Source: an uncultured Eggerthella sp. (lineage in GTDB: Bacteria > Actinomycetota > Coriobacteriia > Coriobacteriales > Eggerthellaceae). From it: 64,000 bases of DNA. The position numbers and the translations under genes were made by a program. Shown piece by piece: positions 16,946-25,499 of this stretch. The stretch is taken from assembly GCA_900542525.1 (NCBI GenBank), contig UQNZ01000001.1:186001-250000 (forward strand), given 5' to 3'. Each line of letters starts with the position of its first letter. Positions within the stretch are counted from its first letter, which is position 1. The notes beneath the pieces are model-generated. The model searched no databases and was not told the DNA's origin. It saw nothing but the letters and a program-made list of their open reading frames with translations.

Positions 16946-18310
16946 ATGTCCCTGCTCGAACGCGTATCGAACGCACAACAGACCTACTCAACACACGATG
17001 CCCCTAGTCATAAAGAAGCACACCCGAACGATCGAACCACCGATGCATCGCTCGAACGCTTTGAAGAGCTCCGCAGTGGCGTAGGAGCGCACCTCTCTTC
17101 TTCCGATATGGGGGCGCTCATCACGCGCAATCCGCTCCAAGCACGCAACGAGATCGCCCAAGTCTGCAAGCGCGTTTGCGAAGAACGACCTTGGCTTGCC
17201 TCAACGAATAGAGAGCGCGAGATCCTTATCAACCGTTATCTCGATAGCGTGTTCGGCCTTGGTCCACTTGAGGAGCTCTTGGCTGACGAACGCATAACCG
17301 AGATCATGGTGAACGGATCGGATGCGCTCTTCTATGAGGCCGATGGCGTTCTTTATCGGTCGAAAAACTGCTTCAAGAACGACAGTGAAGTAAATGCGCT
17401 CATCGATCGCATCATCTCGCCGCTCGGCAGACGCATCGACGAAACATCACCAATGGTCAACGCCCGGCTAAAACAGGGACATCGCGTGAATGCGATCATC
17501 CCTCCCCTTTCGCTCGATGGCCCGATCCTCACGATCCGCAAATTTCGCGAACAGTTCTTCTCGCTCGAAGATATGCGCGATCTAGGCTCATTCGATAACG
17601 ATGTTCTGATCTTCTTGCGTTGGGCAGTGGAGCGCAGGCGCAATATCGCGGTATCGGGAGGAACTGGCAGCGGGAAGACCACGTTGCTCAACGCGCTCTC
17701 TGCCTGCATACCACCAACAGAGCGCATCATCACCATTGAAGATTCAGCCGAACTACGCTTCACCACGCACCCTCATGTGATTCGTCTTGAAGCACGGCCT
17801 AAGAACATCGAAGGCTTCGGCGAAGTGACCATCAAAGATCTCGTCATCAATGCCCTGCGCATGCGTCCCGACCGGATCGTAGTAGGCGAATGTCGCGGCA
17901 GCGAGGCGCTCGATATGTTGCAAGCCATGAATACTGGACACGATGGCTCCCTCACTACGCTCCACGCTAACGCACCGAAAGAAGCGATCAGCCGTCTGAC
18001 CACCATGGTGCGCTACGGTGTCGATCTTCCCGTAGAAGTGATCGAACTGCAGATTGCCGAAGCGCTCGATCTGGTCGTTCAAACGAATCGCGATCCAGCA
18101 GGCAAGCGCTATATCACTGAGATCGTTGGCTATTTTTACAACGCAGCAGAAAAGCGCTGCGAAACAAAGAGCTATTTCAAACGAGCCTTCTGGCACGACC
18201 AGGGCACCTGGCTTGCCTTTCCCTCATGGCTCGACACCCTTCCCGAATTTGCTCTCGCAACTGAAGAGGAGGTGAAAAGATGGAAACAACGCGCATCATC
18301 GGCGGCATAG
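16946..18310 (+). CDS. tadA: Tad pilus assembly ATPase TadA/CpaF
   Basis: 454 residues, a hexameric secretion ATPase that powers pilin polymerisation. Walker A is GGTGSGKTTLLNAL near residue 237, the Asp box ITIEDSAEL, Walker B DRIVVGECRGSEALDML and the His box TGHDGSLTTLHAN. The first 90 residues are a variable N-terminal domain. AAAGGAGGAGCG precedes the start. Its 3' end overlaps tadB by 31 bases. Confidence 0.95.
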   Translation: MSLLERVSNAQQTYSTHDAPSHKEAHPNDRTTDASLERFEELRSGVGAHLSSSDMGALITRNPLQARNEIAQVCKRVCEERPWLASTNREREILINRYLDSVFGLGPLEELLADERITEIMVNGSDALFYEADGVLYRSKNCFKNDSEVNALIDRIISPLGRRIDETSPMVNARLKQGHRVNAIIPPLSLDGPILTIRKFREQFFSLEDMRDLGSFDNDVLIFLRWAVERRRNIAVSGGTGSGKTTLLNALSACIPPTERIITIEDSAELRFTTHPHVIRLEARPKNIEGFGEVTIKDLVINALRMRPDRIVVGECRGSEALDMLQAMNTGHDGSLTTLHANAPKEAISRLTTMVRYGVDLPVEVIELQIAEALDLVVQTNRDPAGKRYITEIVGYFYNAAEKRCETKSYFKRAFWHDQGTWLAFPSWLDTLPEFALATEEEVKRWKQRASSAA

Positions 18311-19254
18311 CGTTCGTTGCTGCATTCTTCGCCGCAAGCTTGCTCGCGCTCTGGATCACAGGCTGCATTGAGCGTTCTCGTCACGGATCAGAAGCAGCGC
18401 TTCTCTCCGGAGCCGATTCCTCTCGAATGCAACACCTCTTGCGCAATGGTATCCCTTCGCTTAAACCACTCTCGAACAAACTGCTGAAGATAAGACCCGT
18501 CGAACGCTTCATCAAGCGCCTCAAAAGCGCGCTTGCCGAGCGCGGTACAGAAACGTATCCACAATCGCTTGCCTCCTTGCTGTTGGGTACAGCGCTCGCC
18601 ATCTTGATCCTCGGATCGACACTCTCTGCCTCGTTCGTCTTTGCCCTTACAGCGCTCATCTGTACGCTGCTCTTCCTCAATTCATGGATCACCAAGCAAC
18701 AAGACAGCTATCACGCGCACCTGCGCGAAGAACTTCCGAGCGCTATACAGGCGATGAGTGCATGCTTCTGCATCGGCTATTCCCTACCACAGATCTTCGA
18801 GCAGGTCACCCAAGATCTCGAAGGGCCCCTGAAGCAGGTCTTCCAAAAAAGTGCCGCAGTGATAGGCGCAGGAGGAACCGTTGAAGAGGCGCTCGAAGTG
18901 CTTAAAAACCAAACGCACGAGCCAGAGCTCTTCTTCCTAGCTACCGCTCTCGAGATTCAACACCGCACCGGAAGCAGCCTCTCGCAGGTCTTAGAAGTTG
19001 TGCGCCAATCGGTCGATGACCAGCTTGAACTCAAACGCCTGCTGCAAACTCAAACAGCTCAGGCAAAACTATCTGCACAGATCGTCACGATCATGCCTTT
19101 CTTGATCATTGGCGTGTTCTCGCTCATCTCCGAGGGCTTCCTCGAGCCATTTTTCACAAGCGCATTGGGCATCATCTTGCTCGCTAGCGCGATCGCCATG
19201 CAGGCAGGAGGAATCTTGCTGGTACGCAAATTGCTCAAGGTGGAGGTGGCCTGA
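18280..19254 (+). CDS. tadB: Tad inner-membrane platform protein TadB
   Basis: 324 residues with membrane helices at about 8-28, 103-140, 265-290 and 295-318, flanking the cytoplasmic type II secretion F domain (ELPSAIQAMSACFCIGYSL). It forms the platform on which TadA acts. GAGGAGGTG lies 6 bases ahead of ATG 18280, inside the end of tadA, so the two are coupled. Confidence 0.92.
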   Translation: METTRIIGGIAFVAAFFAASLLALWITGCIERSRHGSEAALLSGADSSRMQHLLRNGIPSLKPLSNKLLKIRPVERFIKRLKSALAERGTETYPQSLASLLLGTALAILILGSTLSASFVFALTALICTLLFLNSWITKQQDSYHAHLREELPSAIQAMSACFCIGYSLPQIFEQVTQDLEGPLKQVFQKSAAVIGAGGTVEEALEVLKNQTHEPELFFLATALEIQHRTGSSLSQVLEVVRQSVDDQLELKRLLQTQTAQAKLSAQIVTIMPFLIIGVFSLISEGFLEPFFTSALGIILLASAIAMQAGGILLVRKLLKVEVA

Positions 19255-20189
19255 TGCAAACCGCCCTCATCATCATCGGGATCACCAGCGCATCCCTTGC
19301 TGGCAGCGCCATTGGATACTGGGGTTTCGAACAAGCAGAGCAGAGGAAGCTGCACGCATCCTATCTTTTGCAAGCAGGCGCAGCCGCTGAAAGACAGGCT
19401 CTTGGTTTCCTACACGTAAATGGTCTTGCACGCGCTGTGATCGAGATCGCAATGACCTCATCAGACGAACAAGCTGGATCGAGGCTCGCTCAAGCGCCGC
19501 TCTGGTATTTCAGATCGAACACCTTAGAGCGCCTTATGAAGAAAGCAGGACTCGGGGGCGAACTGTCGATCGAAGGATGCGCACGCACCCGCATGAAGCT
19601 TGCACTTTCTCTTGCAATTGCTGGACTGGTATGCGGCATGCTCGCATCGGAGATGCTCGCGCTCATCGCCTGCCTGTTGGGATTCATAGTGGGCTATCGC
19701 GCACCTCAAATGGCACTTGAGCAAGAAATGGAAGCACGTGCCAGCGCCGTCGAACGTGAACTCTCACAGCTCGTCGAAGTGCTGGTATTAGGGCTGAAGA
19801 GCGGGCTCAGCTTCGACCGCTCACTCGAATTGTACTGTCATTATTTCTCGTGCGGATTGAGCCATGCCTGCAAGCGTTTCCAAGCTCAGTGGCATCACGG
19901 CTTCCTAACACGCGCAGAAGGCTTGCGCGCACTTGCAGAAAGCTATGACTCTCCCCTTCTTGAACGAGTTATGGAAAGCATCATCCGTTCGCTGCGCTTT
20001 GGCACCTCGATGGCAGAGACCTTGAGCAATGCCGGTACCGAGATTCGCGCAACACGCAAAACCAAACTCGAAGAGAAGGTGGCCAAAGCCCCAGTGAAGA
20101 TGCTCATCCCGATCGGTACGCTCATCTTGCCCGCAATGCTCATCTTCATCTTAGGACCGATCATTCTCGAACTTATTGAAGGATTCTAA
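19254..20189 (+). CDS. tadC: Tad inner-membrane platform protein TadC
   Basis: 311 residues; paralogue and partner of TadB with the same F-domain architecture (ELSQLVEVLVLGLKSGLSF, then KAPVKMLIPIGTLILPAMLI). Start ATG overlaps the tadB stop as ATGA. Ends just before the major pilin gene. Confidence 0.92.
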   Translation: MQTALIIIGITSASLAGSAIGYWGFEQAEQRKLHASYLLQAGAAAERQALGFLHVNGLARAVIEIAMTSSDEQAGSRLAQAPLWYFRSNTLERLMKKAGLGGELSIEGCARTRMKLALSLAIAGLVCGMLASEMLALIACLLGFIVGYRAPQMALEQEMEARASAVERELSQLVEVLVLGLKSGLSFDRSLELYCHYFSCGLSHACKRFQAQWHHGFLTRAEGLRALAESYDSPLLERVMESIIRSLRFGTSMAETLSNAGTEIRATRKTKLEEKVAKAPVKMLIPIGTLILPAMLIFILGPIILELIEGF

Positions 20190-20211
20190 AGAACGACAAG
20201 GAAGGAAAACC

Positions 20212-20427
20212 ATGTTCAACACGATCAGCACCTGGATAGAAACAAAGCATCATGCGCTCGCAGCTCGAGCGATCGATATGTGGATCCAGAAGAAAGGACA
20301 AGGAACGACCGAATATGCCATCCTCGTGGGTGTCTTAGTGGTCATCGCGATCATTGCCATCACGCTCTTTCGCCCCAAGATCCAAGAACTCTGGGACGCC
20401 ATCTCGAGCGGGATAAACGGGCTCTAG
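20212..20427 (+). CDS. flp: Flp-family major pilin precursor
   Basis: 71 residues. The class IVb prepilin signature is G|QGTTEY (cleavage after KKG, Glu at +5, Tyr at +6), followed by the hydrophobic helix AILVGVLVVIAIIAI and a short tail. After cleavage the mature pilin is about 40 residues, a normal Flp. ATG 20212 is chosen because AAGGAAGG lies upstream; an earlier in-frame start at 20176 overlaps tadC. No prepilin peptidase (TadV) gene is seen in this window. Confidence 0.92.
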   Translation: MFNTISTWIETKHHALAARAIDMWIQKKGQGTTEYAILVGVLVVIAIIAITLFRPKIQELWDAISSGINGL

Positions 20428-20443
20428 ACCCGACTCTCCTTAC

Positions 20444-20764
20444 GTGAGCCATGCCATGAAATCCAACAGCAACAAGACCGCACGCAGCTGCGCGCTTCCC
20501 GAAAAACATCGGCTAAGTTCGGCAACGCGTACACAAGGCAAAACGACCGAAGCGCAGAGACCTGCTTCACAGTGCAGAGGATCAGGTCAAGCGAGCGTCG
20601 AATATGCCGTGGTGCTCGTTGGATTCCTTGCGCTCATCATAGCCCTCGGTACACTTCATTCATTTCTTGAGGAAGGCGCGCTCATCGAACATGCACTGCA
20701 AAGTTCGTCTCATGCGATCGAGCGCATCTGCTCAGGCACGACCAAAGACGTGATGTGCGTATGA
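20444..20764 (+). CDS. Small pilin-like protein (TadE/Flp-like)
   Basis: 106 residues. A long polar, basic leader (about 46 residues) precedes G|QASVEYAVVLVGFLALIIAL, a class IVb prepilin cleavage site and helix, with a roughly 40-residue tail that ends in two Cys-containing segments. It is either a second pilin or a minor pseudopilin. The start is uncertain: GTG 20444 or ATG 20456, neither with a strong ribosome site. Its stop overlaps the next gene. Confidence 0.75.
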   Translation: MSHAMKSNSNKTARSCALPEKHRLSSATRTQGKTTEAQRPASQCRGSGQASVEYAVVLVGFLALIIALGTLHSFLEEGALIEHALQSSSHAIERICSGTTKDVMCV

Positions 20765-21345
20765 GGCTCGTAAGAGATGCATGCGCAAGGCCTGCAAGCT
20801 TGTTCTTGCTAACCAATATGCAAAACGAATCGCAGAACGCTACCAGATCGCGTACGAAAGGCCAAGCAACCGTTGAAGCAGCGCTTTTGATTCCTGCACT
20901 CCTGATCAGCCTACTTCTTCTGATCCAGCCTGGCATCCTGCTTTACACGCGTATGGTAATGGAAGGAGCCGCTGCGGAAGGATGTCGCGTGCTTGCCACC
21001 GCATCTTCGCTCGAGGAGAATACCGCAACCGTCGAAGACTTCATCAAGCGCCGTCTTGCCAGCGTGCCGCAGCAAGCAAACTTCCATGTTCACGATCCTG
21101 CATGCAGCTGGCAGATCGATCTTTTAGGAAACGAGACGAGCGAAGAAGTTACCGTATCGATCTCGACCGAGGTGAAGCCGCTACCCCTTTTTGATGTTGG
21201 CCTTGATGCATTGGGCATGCTCAATAGCAACGGAAATTACGAGTTAAAGGTCTCGCATCATCTCACCACGAAGAGCGCATGGGTGCGCGAGAACACGATC
21301 AGCAACGAACCGAAACGATGGATTGAACGATGGAACGATTCTTGA
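20761..21345 (+). CDS. TadE-family minor pseudopilin
   Basis: 194 residues. G|QATVEAALLIPALLISLLLL at about residues 33-53 is the TadE prepilin-like site and helix, preceded by a basic leader. The outer part has a Cys in DPACSWQIDLLG. ATG 20761 overlaps the previous stop as ATGA. TadE-type proteins are minor pilus components needed for assembly. Confidence 0.85.
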   Translation: MRLVRDACARPASLFLLTNMQNESQNATRSRTKGQATVEAALLIPALLISLLLLIQPGILLYTRMVMEGAAAEGCRVLATASSLEENTATVEDFIKRRLASVPQQANFHVHDPACSWQIDLLGNETSEEVTVSISTEVKPLPLFDVGLDALGMLNSNGNYELKVSHHLTTKSAWVRENTISNEPKRWIERWNDS

Positions 21346-23528
21346 ACAACTTAGAAGATTCAATCGTTGAAGAACAAGGGTTCTCAACGGTAGGAGTCGC
21401 GCTGGCGCTCCTGATATCCTTCGCGCTCATCTTCAGCGCCGCGCGCGTCTACGAGATCGAATCGGTATCGGGCGATATCCAAAACGTGGCTGATAGCGCA
21501 GCGCTCGCCGCTGAAAACGTGATTGGAGAATACTGCGTTATCGCTACGATGTGCGACGCGGTCGTCTTGTCGCTTTCGCTCTCTTCTCTCTGCGCTCTGG
21601 GGCTTTCGGTAGCAGCCACCTGCACTCCCCCAACTGCAGCTGCATCACAAGCGCTTCTCAAAAGCGCACAGAAGCTCAAACAAACACGCGATTCGTTCTC
21701 ACAAAAAGCCACTTCGGCGCTTGAAGAGCTCAAACTCATGCTCCCGCTCGTAGCAGCTGCTAAAGCGGCAAACGTGATCGCAGAGAATGCCGATGCGCGC
21801 AACGGCGTTACCTATCGCGGTGTTGCCATCCTCGTTCCTTGGCAAACTGAACCCCTTGAAGAGCACGCCACCACCAAGACCGATGAAGCCTTCTCGGCTG
21901 TCGACCAGAAGAGAGATGAGCTTGAGCAACTTGGCGCCGAGGCAGAAGAAGCAGCGCACGAAGCGAACCGTATCAAAGAAGAAGCGTATCGCTACGATTG
22001 CGGCAGCGAAACCAACTATTGCATGTACGAACGCGCGAAGAATCTCGCTCATTTGAGCGGGAGCGAGAATCCTTATTACAGCTCTTCTGAAACCTGGGAT
22101 TTCGATGTTGCGCTCGCTCGCGCTCAAGCATACTATCGTGCCCGTCTTGCGCAAGAAGCGCCAGCTAACGATTCTGTTGGCGAACAAGCACGCTCAGCAC
22201 TCAGGAAACGCTTCTACAACTTTGCCACCATCGAGTTGGCACGAGGGTATGTGAACAACAGCGAAGAAGGCTTTGATGCCTTCCTCCCCATTCTGCCAAG
22301 GAACACCGAAGAGATGCGAGAGACCGAACTCTATAGCGAAGAGGTATACAAACGGACCTTGGTAGAGGCGAGCGCGTCAGGTGGAAGCGCGACAGGGAGC
22401 AACATAGAAGAAGATGGGATGTATAAGCTGCACGCCTACGATACCTGCCCCGATCTGCTCCGCACCCACGGCAGACTCGGGTACGGATCGCTCAAGGATA
22501 TCGAGGATAATCCAGTCTATTACCGCATCTGTCCTGAATGCCAGCTCTCCCCCGAAAGCATGGGAAGCGTAGCAGCAGCATCAACTTCCATACCTAATGG
22601 ATTCGAATACCATTACCGCAAAGTAGCTGAACTAGCTCAGGATTATGCAGAACAAAAAGAAGAGCTCGATGAACGATCGAAGAAGCTCAAAGAAGAAGCC
22701 AGCGGGCTATTCGATTCGATCACAGAAGCGCTCGATGAAGCAAAAACAGCTCGTATCAAGATCGATCCCCCAGGAAAATATGGCGCGATCGCCTTTGTGA
22801 CAACTACCGACCCTGGGCACACGAATTTCCTCTCGGGCTTCGTTTCAGGATCGAGCAGCTTCTCAAAACGTGCTGCCATTGCTGGTGCAACGCTGCTTTC
22901 CGAATCGAGCGAAAGTGGCAAAACGGTCATCAATAGCATCTTGGACGATTATGCGAACACCAATGCAGGGGCGCTGGTCGGAGCAGAGCGAATCGTGCTC
23001 GATCTATGGTCAGGTCTGCTCAAAGGCTATGGCGAAGGTCAAAACGCACTTTCGAACGGACTGAGGAGCGCTATCGATTCATTGCCGCTGGCAAGCGAGA
23101 GCGGGCTTGGTCAATGGGCGGCTGACCTCTTCGAGTCAAGCCTTTCAGCGCTCGGGCTCGAGCCGGTCGATCTTTCACCTCAAAAAGCAACGCTTATCAA
23201 CACCGCTCATATCATGAGCGAAGACGATTCGAACTTCTCGCTACGGTTGCTCTCCATCAAAGAAGAAGTTCTCAGTGCTGCCGATACCGATAGTCTCTTC
23301 ACCGATGCGATAAGTTCAGCTGAAAGCTCTATAACCGATGCGATCGGCTCAGCCGAATTCACCATCCAAGTTGCCACGATCGAGATCATAGAAGGCAAGG
23401 TGGAGATCCCGATCACCATCACGCTACCTCAATCGATCAAAGATGCTGCAACAGGCGCTGTTCAAGAAGGGTTCTCTGCACTCAAGAATGCGGTGGAGAG
23501 CACCGGTGCATACCGGAGGTGGGAATAG
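21330..23528 (+). CDS. Very large TadG-like protein
   Basis: 732 residues. The N-terminus (EEQGFSTVGVALALLISFALI then VSGDIQNVADSAALAAENVI) is the TadE/TadG N-terminal helix and its conserved follow-on. The rest, about 680 residues, is outside the membrane. It holds helical, coiled-coil-prone stretches near residues 190-215 and 435-460 (KEELDERSKKLKEE) and a Cys pair region (YRICPEC). TadG proteins are usually 400-600 residues and form surface or pilus-tip parts. It overlaps the end of the TadE gene by 16 bases. Confidence 0.8.
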   Translation: MERFLNNLEDSIVEEQGFSTVGVALALLISFALIFSAARVYEIESVSGDIQNVADSAALAAENVIGEYCVIATMCDAVVLSLSLSSLCALGLSVAATCTPPTAAASQALLKSAQKLKQTRDSFSQKATSALEELKLMLPLVAAAKAANVIAENADARNGVTYRGVAILVPWQTEPLEEHATTKTDEAFSAVDQKRDELEQLGAEAEEAAHEANRIKEEAYRYDCGSETNYCMYERAKNLAHLSGSENPYYSSSETWDFDVALARAQAYYRARLAQEAPANDSVGEQARSALRKRFYNFATIELARGYVNNSEEGFDAFLPILPRNTEEMRETELYSEEVYKRTLVEASASGGSATGSNIEEDGMYKLHAYDTCPDLLRTHGRLGYGSLKDIEDNPVYYRICPECQLSPESMGSVAAASTSIPNGFEYHYRKVAELAQDYAEQKEELDERSKKLKEEASGLFDSITEALDEAKTARIKIDPPGKYGAIAFVTTTDPGHTNFLSGFVSGSSSFSKRAAIAGATLLSESSESGKTVINSILDDYANTNAGALVGAERIVLDLWSGLLKGYGEGQNALSNGLRSAIDSLPLASESGLGQWAADLFESSLSALGLEPVDLSPQKATLINTAHIMSEDDSNFSLRLLSIKEEVLSAADTDSLFTDAISSAESSITDAIGSAEFTIQVATIEIIEGKVEIPITITLPQSIKDAATGAVQEGFSALKNAVESTGAYRRWE

Positions 23529-23969
23529 ATGAGACCAACCCCTAAACAGAGTGGATCGCGTGGTCAGATGACGATAGAGTTCGCCCTCCTCTTCCCCGTT
23601 ATGCTCATGATCGCCCTCATCGCCTGCAACAGTATCCTCTTCTTCTCAGAATGCGCTTCGTTCGATCGGATCTTCCGCGAATCGGTGTGCATCTTCGCCC
23701 CTTCGCCCGCAAGTGAAGAGACTACCAGTCAGATCTGTGCGCACATTGAAAGCGCGCTTGCACAGTTCAACGAGCGCGACTATCTTTCCTGCAGCGTATC
23801 AGCAAGCGAAGGCCAGAGCGGTCTTACTACCTACACCGCAACACTCGCGTTCACTCCAACCATCTTTGGAGCCTATCCGCTTCGCCGGGTGTTCGATGTC
23901 GAACTTTCTCCTATCGAACACCCGATCACCATGACCGTCGACAGCTACAAACCAGGAGTATTCGTATGA
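23529..23969 (+). CDS. Second TadE-family minor pseudopilin
   Basis: 146 residues. G|QMTIEFALLFPVMLMIALI at about residues 12-31 is the prepilin-like signature. The short outer domain has several Cys (SECASF, ESVCIF, SQICAH, LSCSV). It starts directly after the TadG-like stop, one of several overlapping or abutting genes here. Confidence 0.82.
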   Translation: MRPTPKQSGSRGQMTIEFALLFPVMLMIALIACNSILFFSECASFDRIFRESVCIFAPSPASEETTSQICAHIESALAQFNERDYLSCSVSASEGQSGLTTYTATLAFTPTIFGAYPLRRVFDVELSPIEHPITMTVDSYKPGVFV

Positions 23970-24508
23970 CCAAACAAGCCCTTCGGAAAATACTCATTTG
24001 TACTTCCCTCTTTGGACTCTGCTTATGTTTCATGCTTGCGATCAACCACTTCGCCTCTCCTGCTCTTGCAGATGGATCGAATGCATCAGGATCAGCAACG
24101 ACCGCTCCAAACGACCTATCGAAGGATCAAGTCATCGAACTCGTGAATGGATTCGATGAAACGGACGATTCTTGTGAAGAGCTCATAGCCAACGGTTTCA
24201 ATCTGTCTTTAGAGAGCAGCCCTCCCGATTCCTTCAACCAAGAATGCCTTGATGCACAGGCCTTTTCCGCAGTCTATTCATCGGGCGAGGTGGTCGGTTG
24301 CATCTTCGAAGGATCGCGTGACAGCGCTCGTGCGCATTGCGAAGAGGTGCTTGCTCATAAAGGATGGCAGGCGCTTTCAGGAAATAATGAATATGCGAGC
24401 AATTTCTATAAGGCTACGGGCCACTATCGCCAGCTCGTTTTGCAATACTTTACTGCCCAAGAGCGAACGCTCGTGGTCATCACCATCACCGAACGCGAGC
24501 AATCCTAG
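23966..24508 (+). CDS. Secreted protein of unknown function in the Tad operon
   Basis: 180 residues. Residues 8-36 are a signal peptide or anchor (basic start, LICTSLFGLCLCFMLAI, then ALADGS as a likely cleavage region). The outer part is acidic at first, with few recognisable motifs (AYSSGEVVGCIFEGSRDSA, then a mixed beta-like segment). It overlaps the previous stop by 4 bases, so it belongs to the pilus transcript. No family recognised; a pilus accessory factor is inference from position. Confidence 0.7.
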   Translation: MTKQALRKILICTSLFGLCLCFMLAINHFASPALADGSNASGSATTAPNDLSKDQVIELVNGFDETDDSCEELIANGFNLSLESSPPDSFNQECLDAQAFSAVYSSGEVVGCIFEGSRDSARAHCEEVLAHKGWQALSGNNEYASNFYKATGHYRQLVLQYFTAQERTLVVITITEREQS

Positions 24509-24540
24509 TGCACAACCGTCATACTAAAAAAGGAGTTCCC

Positions 24541-24924
24541 ATGTCTTTGAATCCCTCGAAAAAACCCTCTCGAACCTCATGGCAAAAGACCGAAGTGCCA
24601 CTCTTTCCTAAAATGAGCATTGCCAGCACCTTTACACAACGTGCGCGCGGTCTCTTAGGTACGCAACCAAAGCCCGAACTGCTCATGATAGCTCCTTGCC
24701 ACAGCATTCACACCTTCGGCATGCGCTACCCCATCCATATCGCATTCTTCGATGAAGGTGGAAAGGTGATCGCTGCAGAAACGTCCGTTCCTCCTGGCAC
24801 GAAACGCTCGTGTCCTCGCGCAGTAGGTGTGTTAGAAATGCCCGCTCTCTATCCAGCTAGCCAATGGTTCATCTCAGGCGACAGCCTTCGCCTCGCGCCA
24901 CCCGATGCATACCACCGTACGTAA
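24541..24924 (+). CDS. DUF192 family protein
   Basis: 127 residues. The family core is visible: FTQRARGLLG, then CHSIHTFGMRYPIHIAFFDE and a beta-rich end with VLEMPA. DUF192 proteins are small beta proteins of unclear function that often sit in Tad gene clusters. ATG 24541 has AAAAAAGGAG 5 bases upstream; the frame is open further upstream. No signal peptide is seen, unlike many exported members. Confidence 0.85.
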   Translation: MSLNPSKKPSRTSWQKTEVPLFPKMSIASTFTQRARGLLGTQPKPELLMIAPCHSIHTFGMRYPIHIAFFDEGGKVIAAETSVPPGTKRSCPRAVGVLEMPALYPASQWFISGDSLRLAPPDAYHRT

Positions 24925-25065
24925 GCCTCTTCTAGTTTCAGCACAAACATGATCGATGCACCTATCATCGCCCCTAAGAACAGTCTCTGTTCCCTGTGTG
25001 AGAACGCACGAACGAAAGAACGCGTTTCTGAACAATCAACCCACCATCAAAAGGAGAACACCTTC

Positions 25066-25482
25066 ATGAAAGTAATACACGGAAGCCTGCCTCAAGATAG
25101 CGATCCTGCCAACTTCAAGACCTGCCCCGTTTGCGGGTCGGTCTGCTTCGCAGATATGGACACGTGCTTCGGCTGTCTTCATCACTTCACCGATGCAGAC
25201 GCGACCAAGACCACACCTATTCCGATCGTTCGAAACAACGAGCGCATCATTGCGCCATCAACCGCCAGGACAGCACAGCCTCCCACCAACATCGAGCACC
25301 CGCACATGAAAGAGCACGCTCGAATAAAGATCTCTCCAACCACAAAGAATAGCGATCTTCAGACCGAACCGGCTGAGAACGGAAACGGAAATGGCGGTGC
25401 GATAACGCATCGGGTTTGCGCGGAGACTGCAGGCAGCGCATTCGAGATCGCCCTCACGATCGAGGTACGCCCTATCGTCTAG
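25066..25482 (+). CDS. Zinc-ribbon protein, last gene of the Tad operon
   Basis: 138 residues. CPVCGSVC near residue 19 and CFGC near residue 36 form a two-CxxC zinc ribbon. A polar, probably disordered middle follows, then a C-terminal beta-like stretch (AGSAFEIALTIEVRP). AAAAGGAG lies ahead of ATG 25066. No family recognised beyond the ribbon. It ends 17 bases before the convergent thrC stop, with no room for a terminator. Confidence 0.65.
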   Translation: MKVIHGSLPQDSDPANFKTCPVCGSVCFADMDTCFGCLHHFTDADATKTTPIPIVRNNERIIAPSTARTAQPPTNIEHPHMKEHARIKISPTTKNSDLQTEPAENGNGNGGAITHRVCAETAGSAFEIALTIEVRPIV

Positions 25483-25499
25483 CAACAGGTTGAAGAAGC

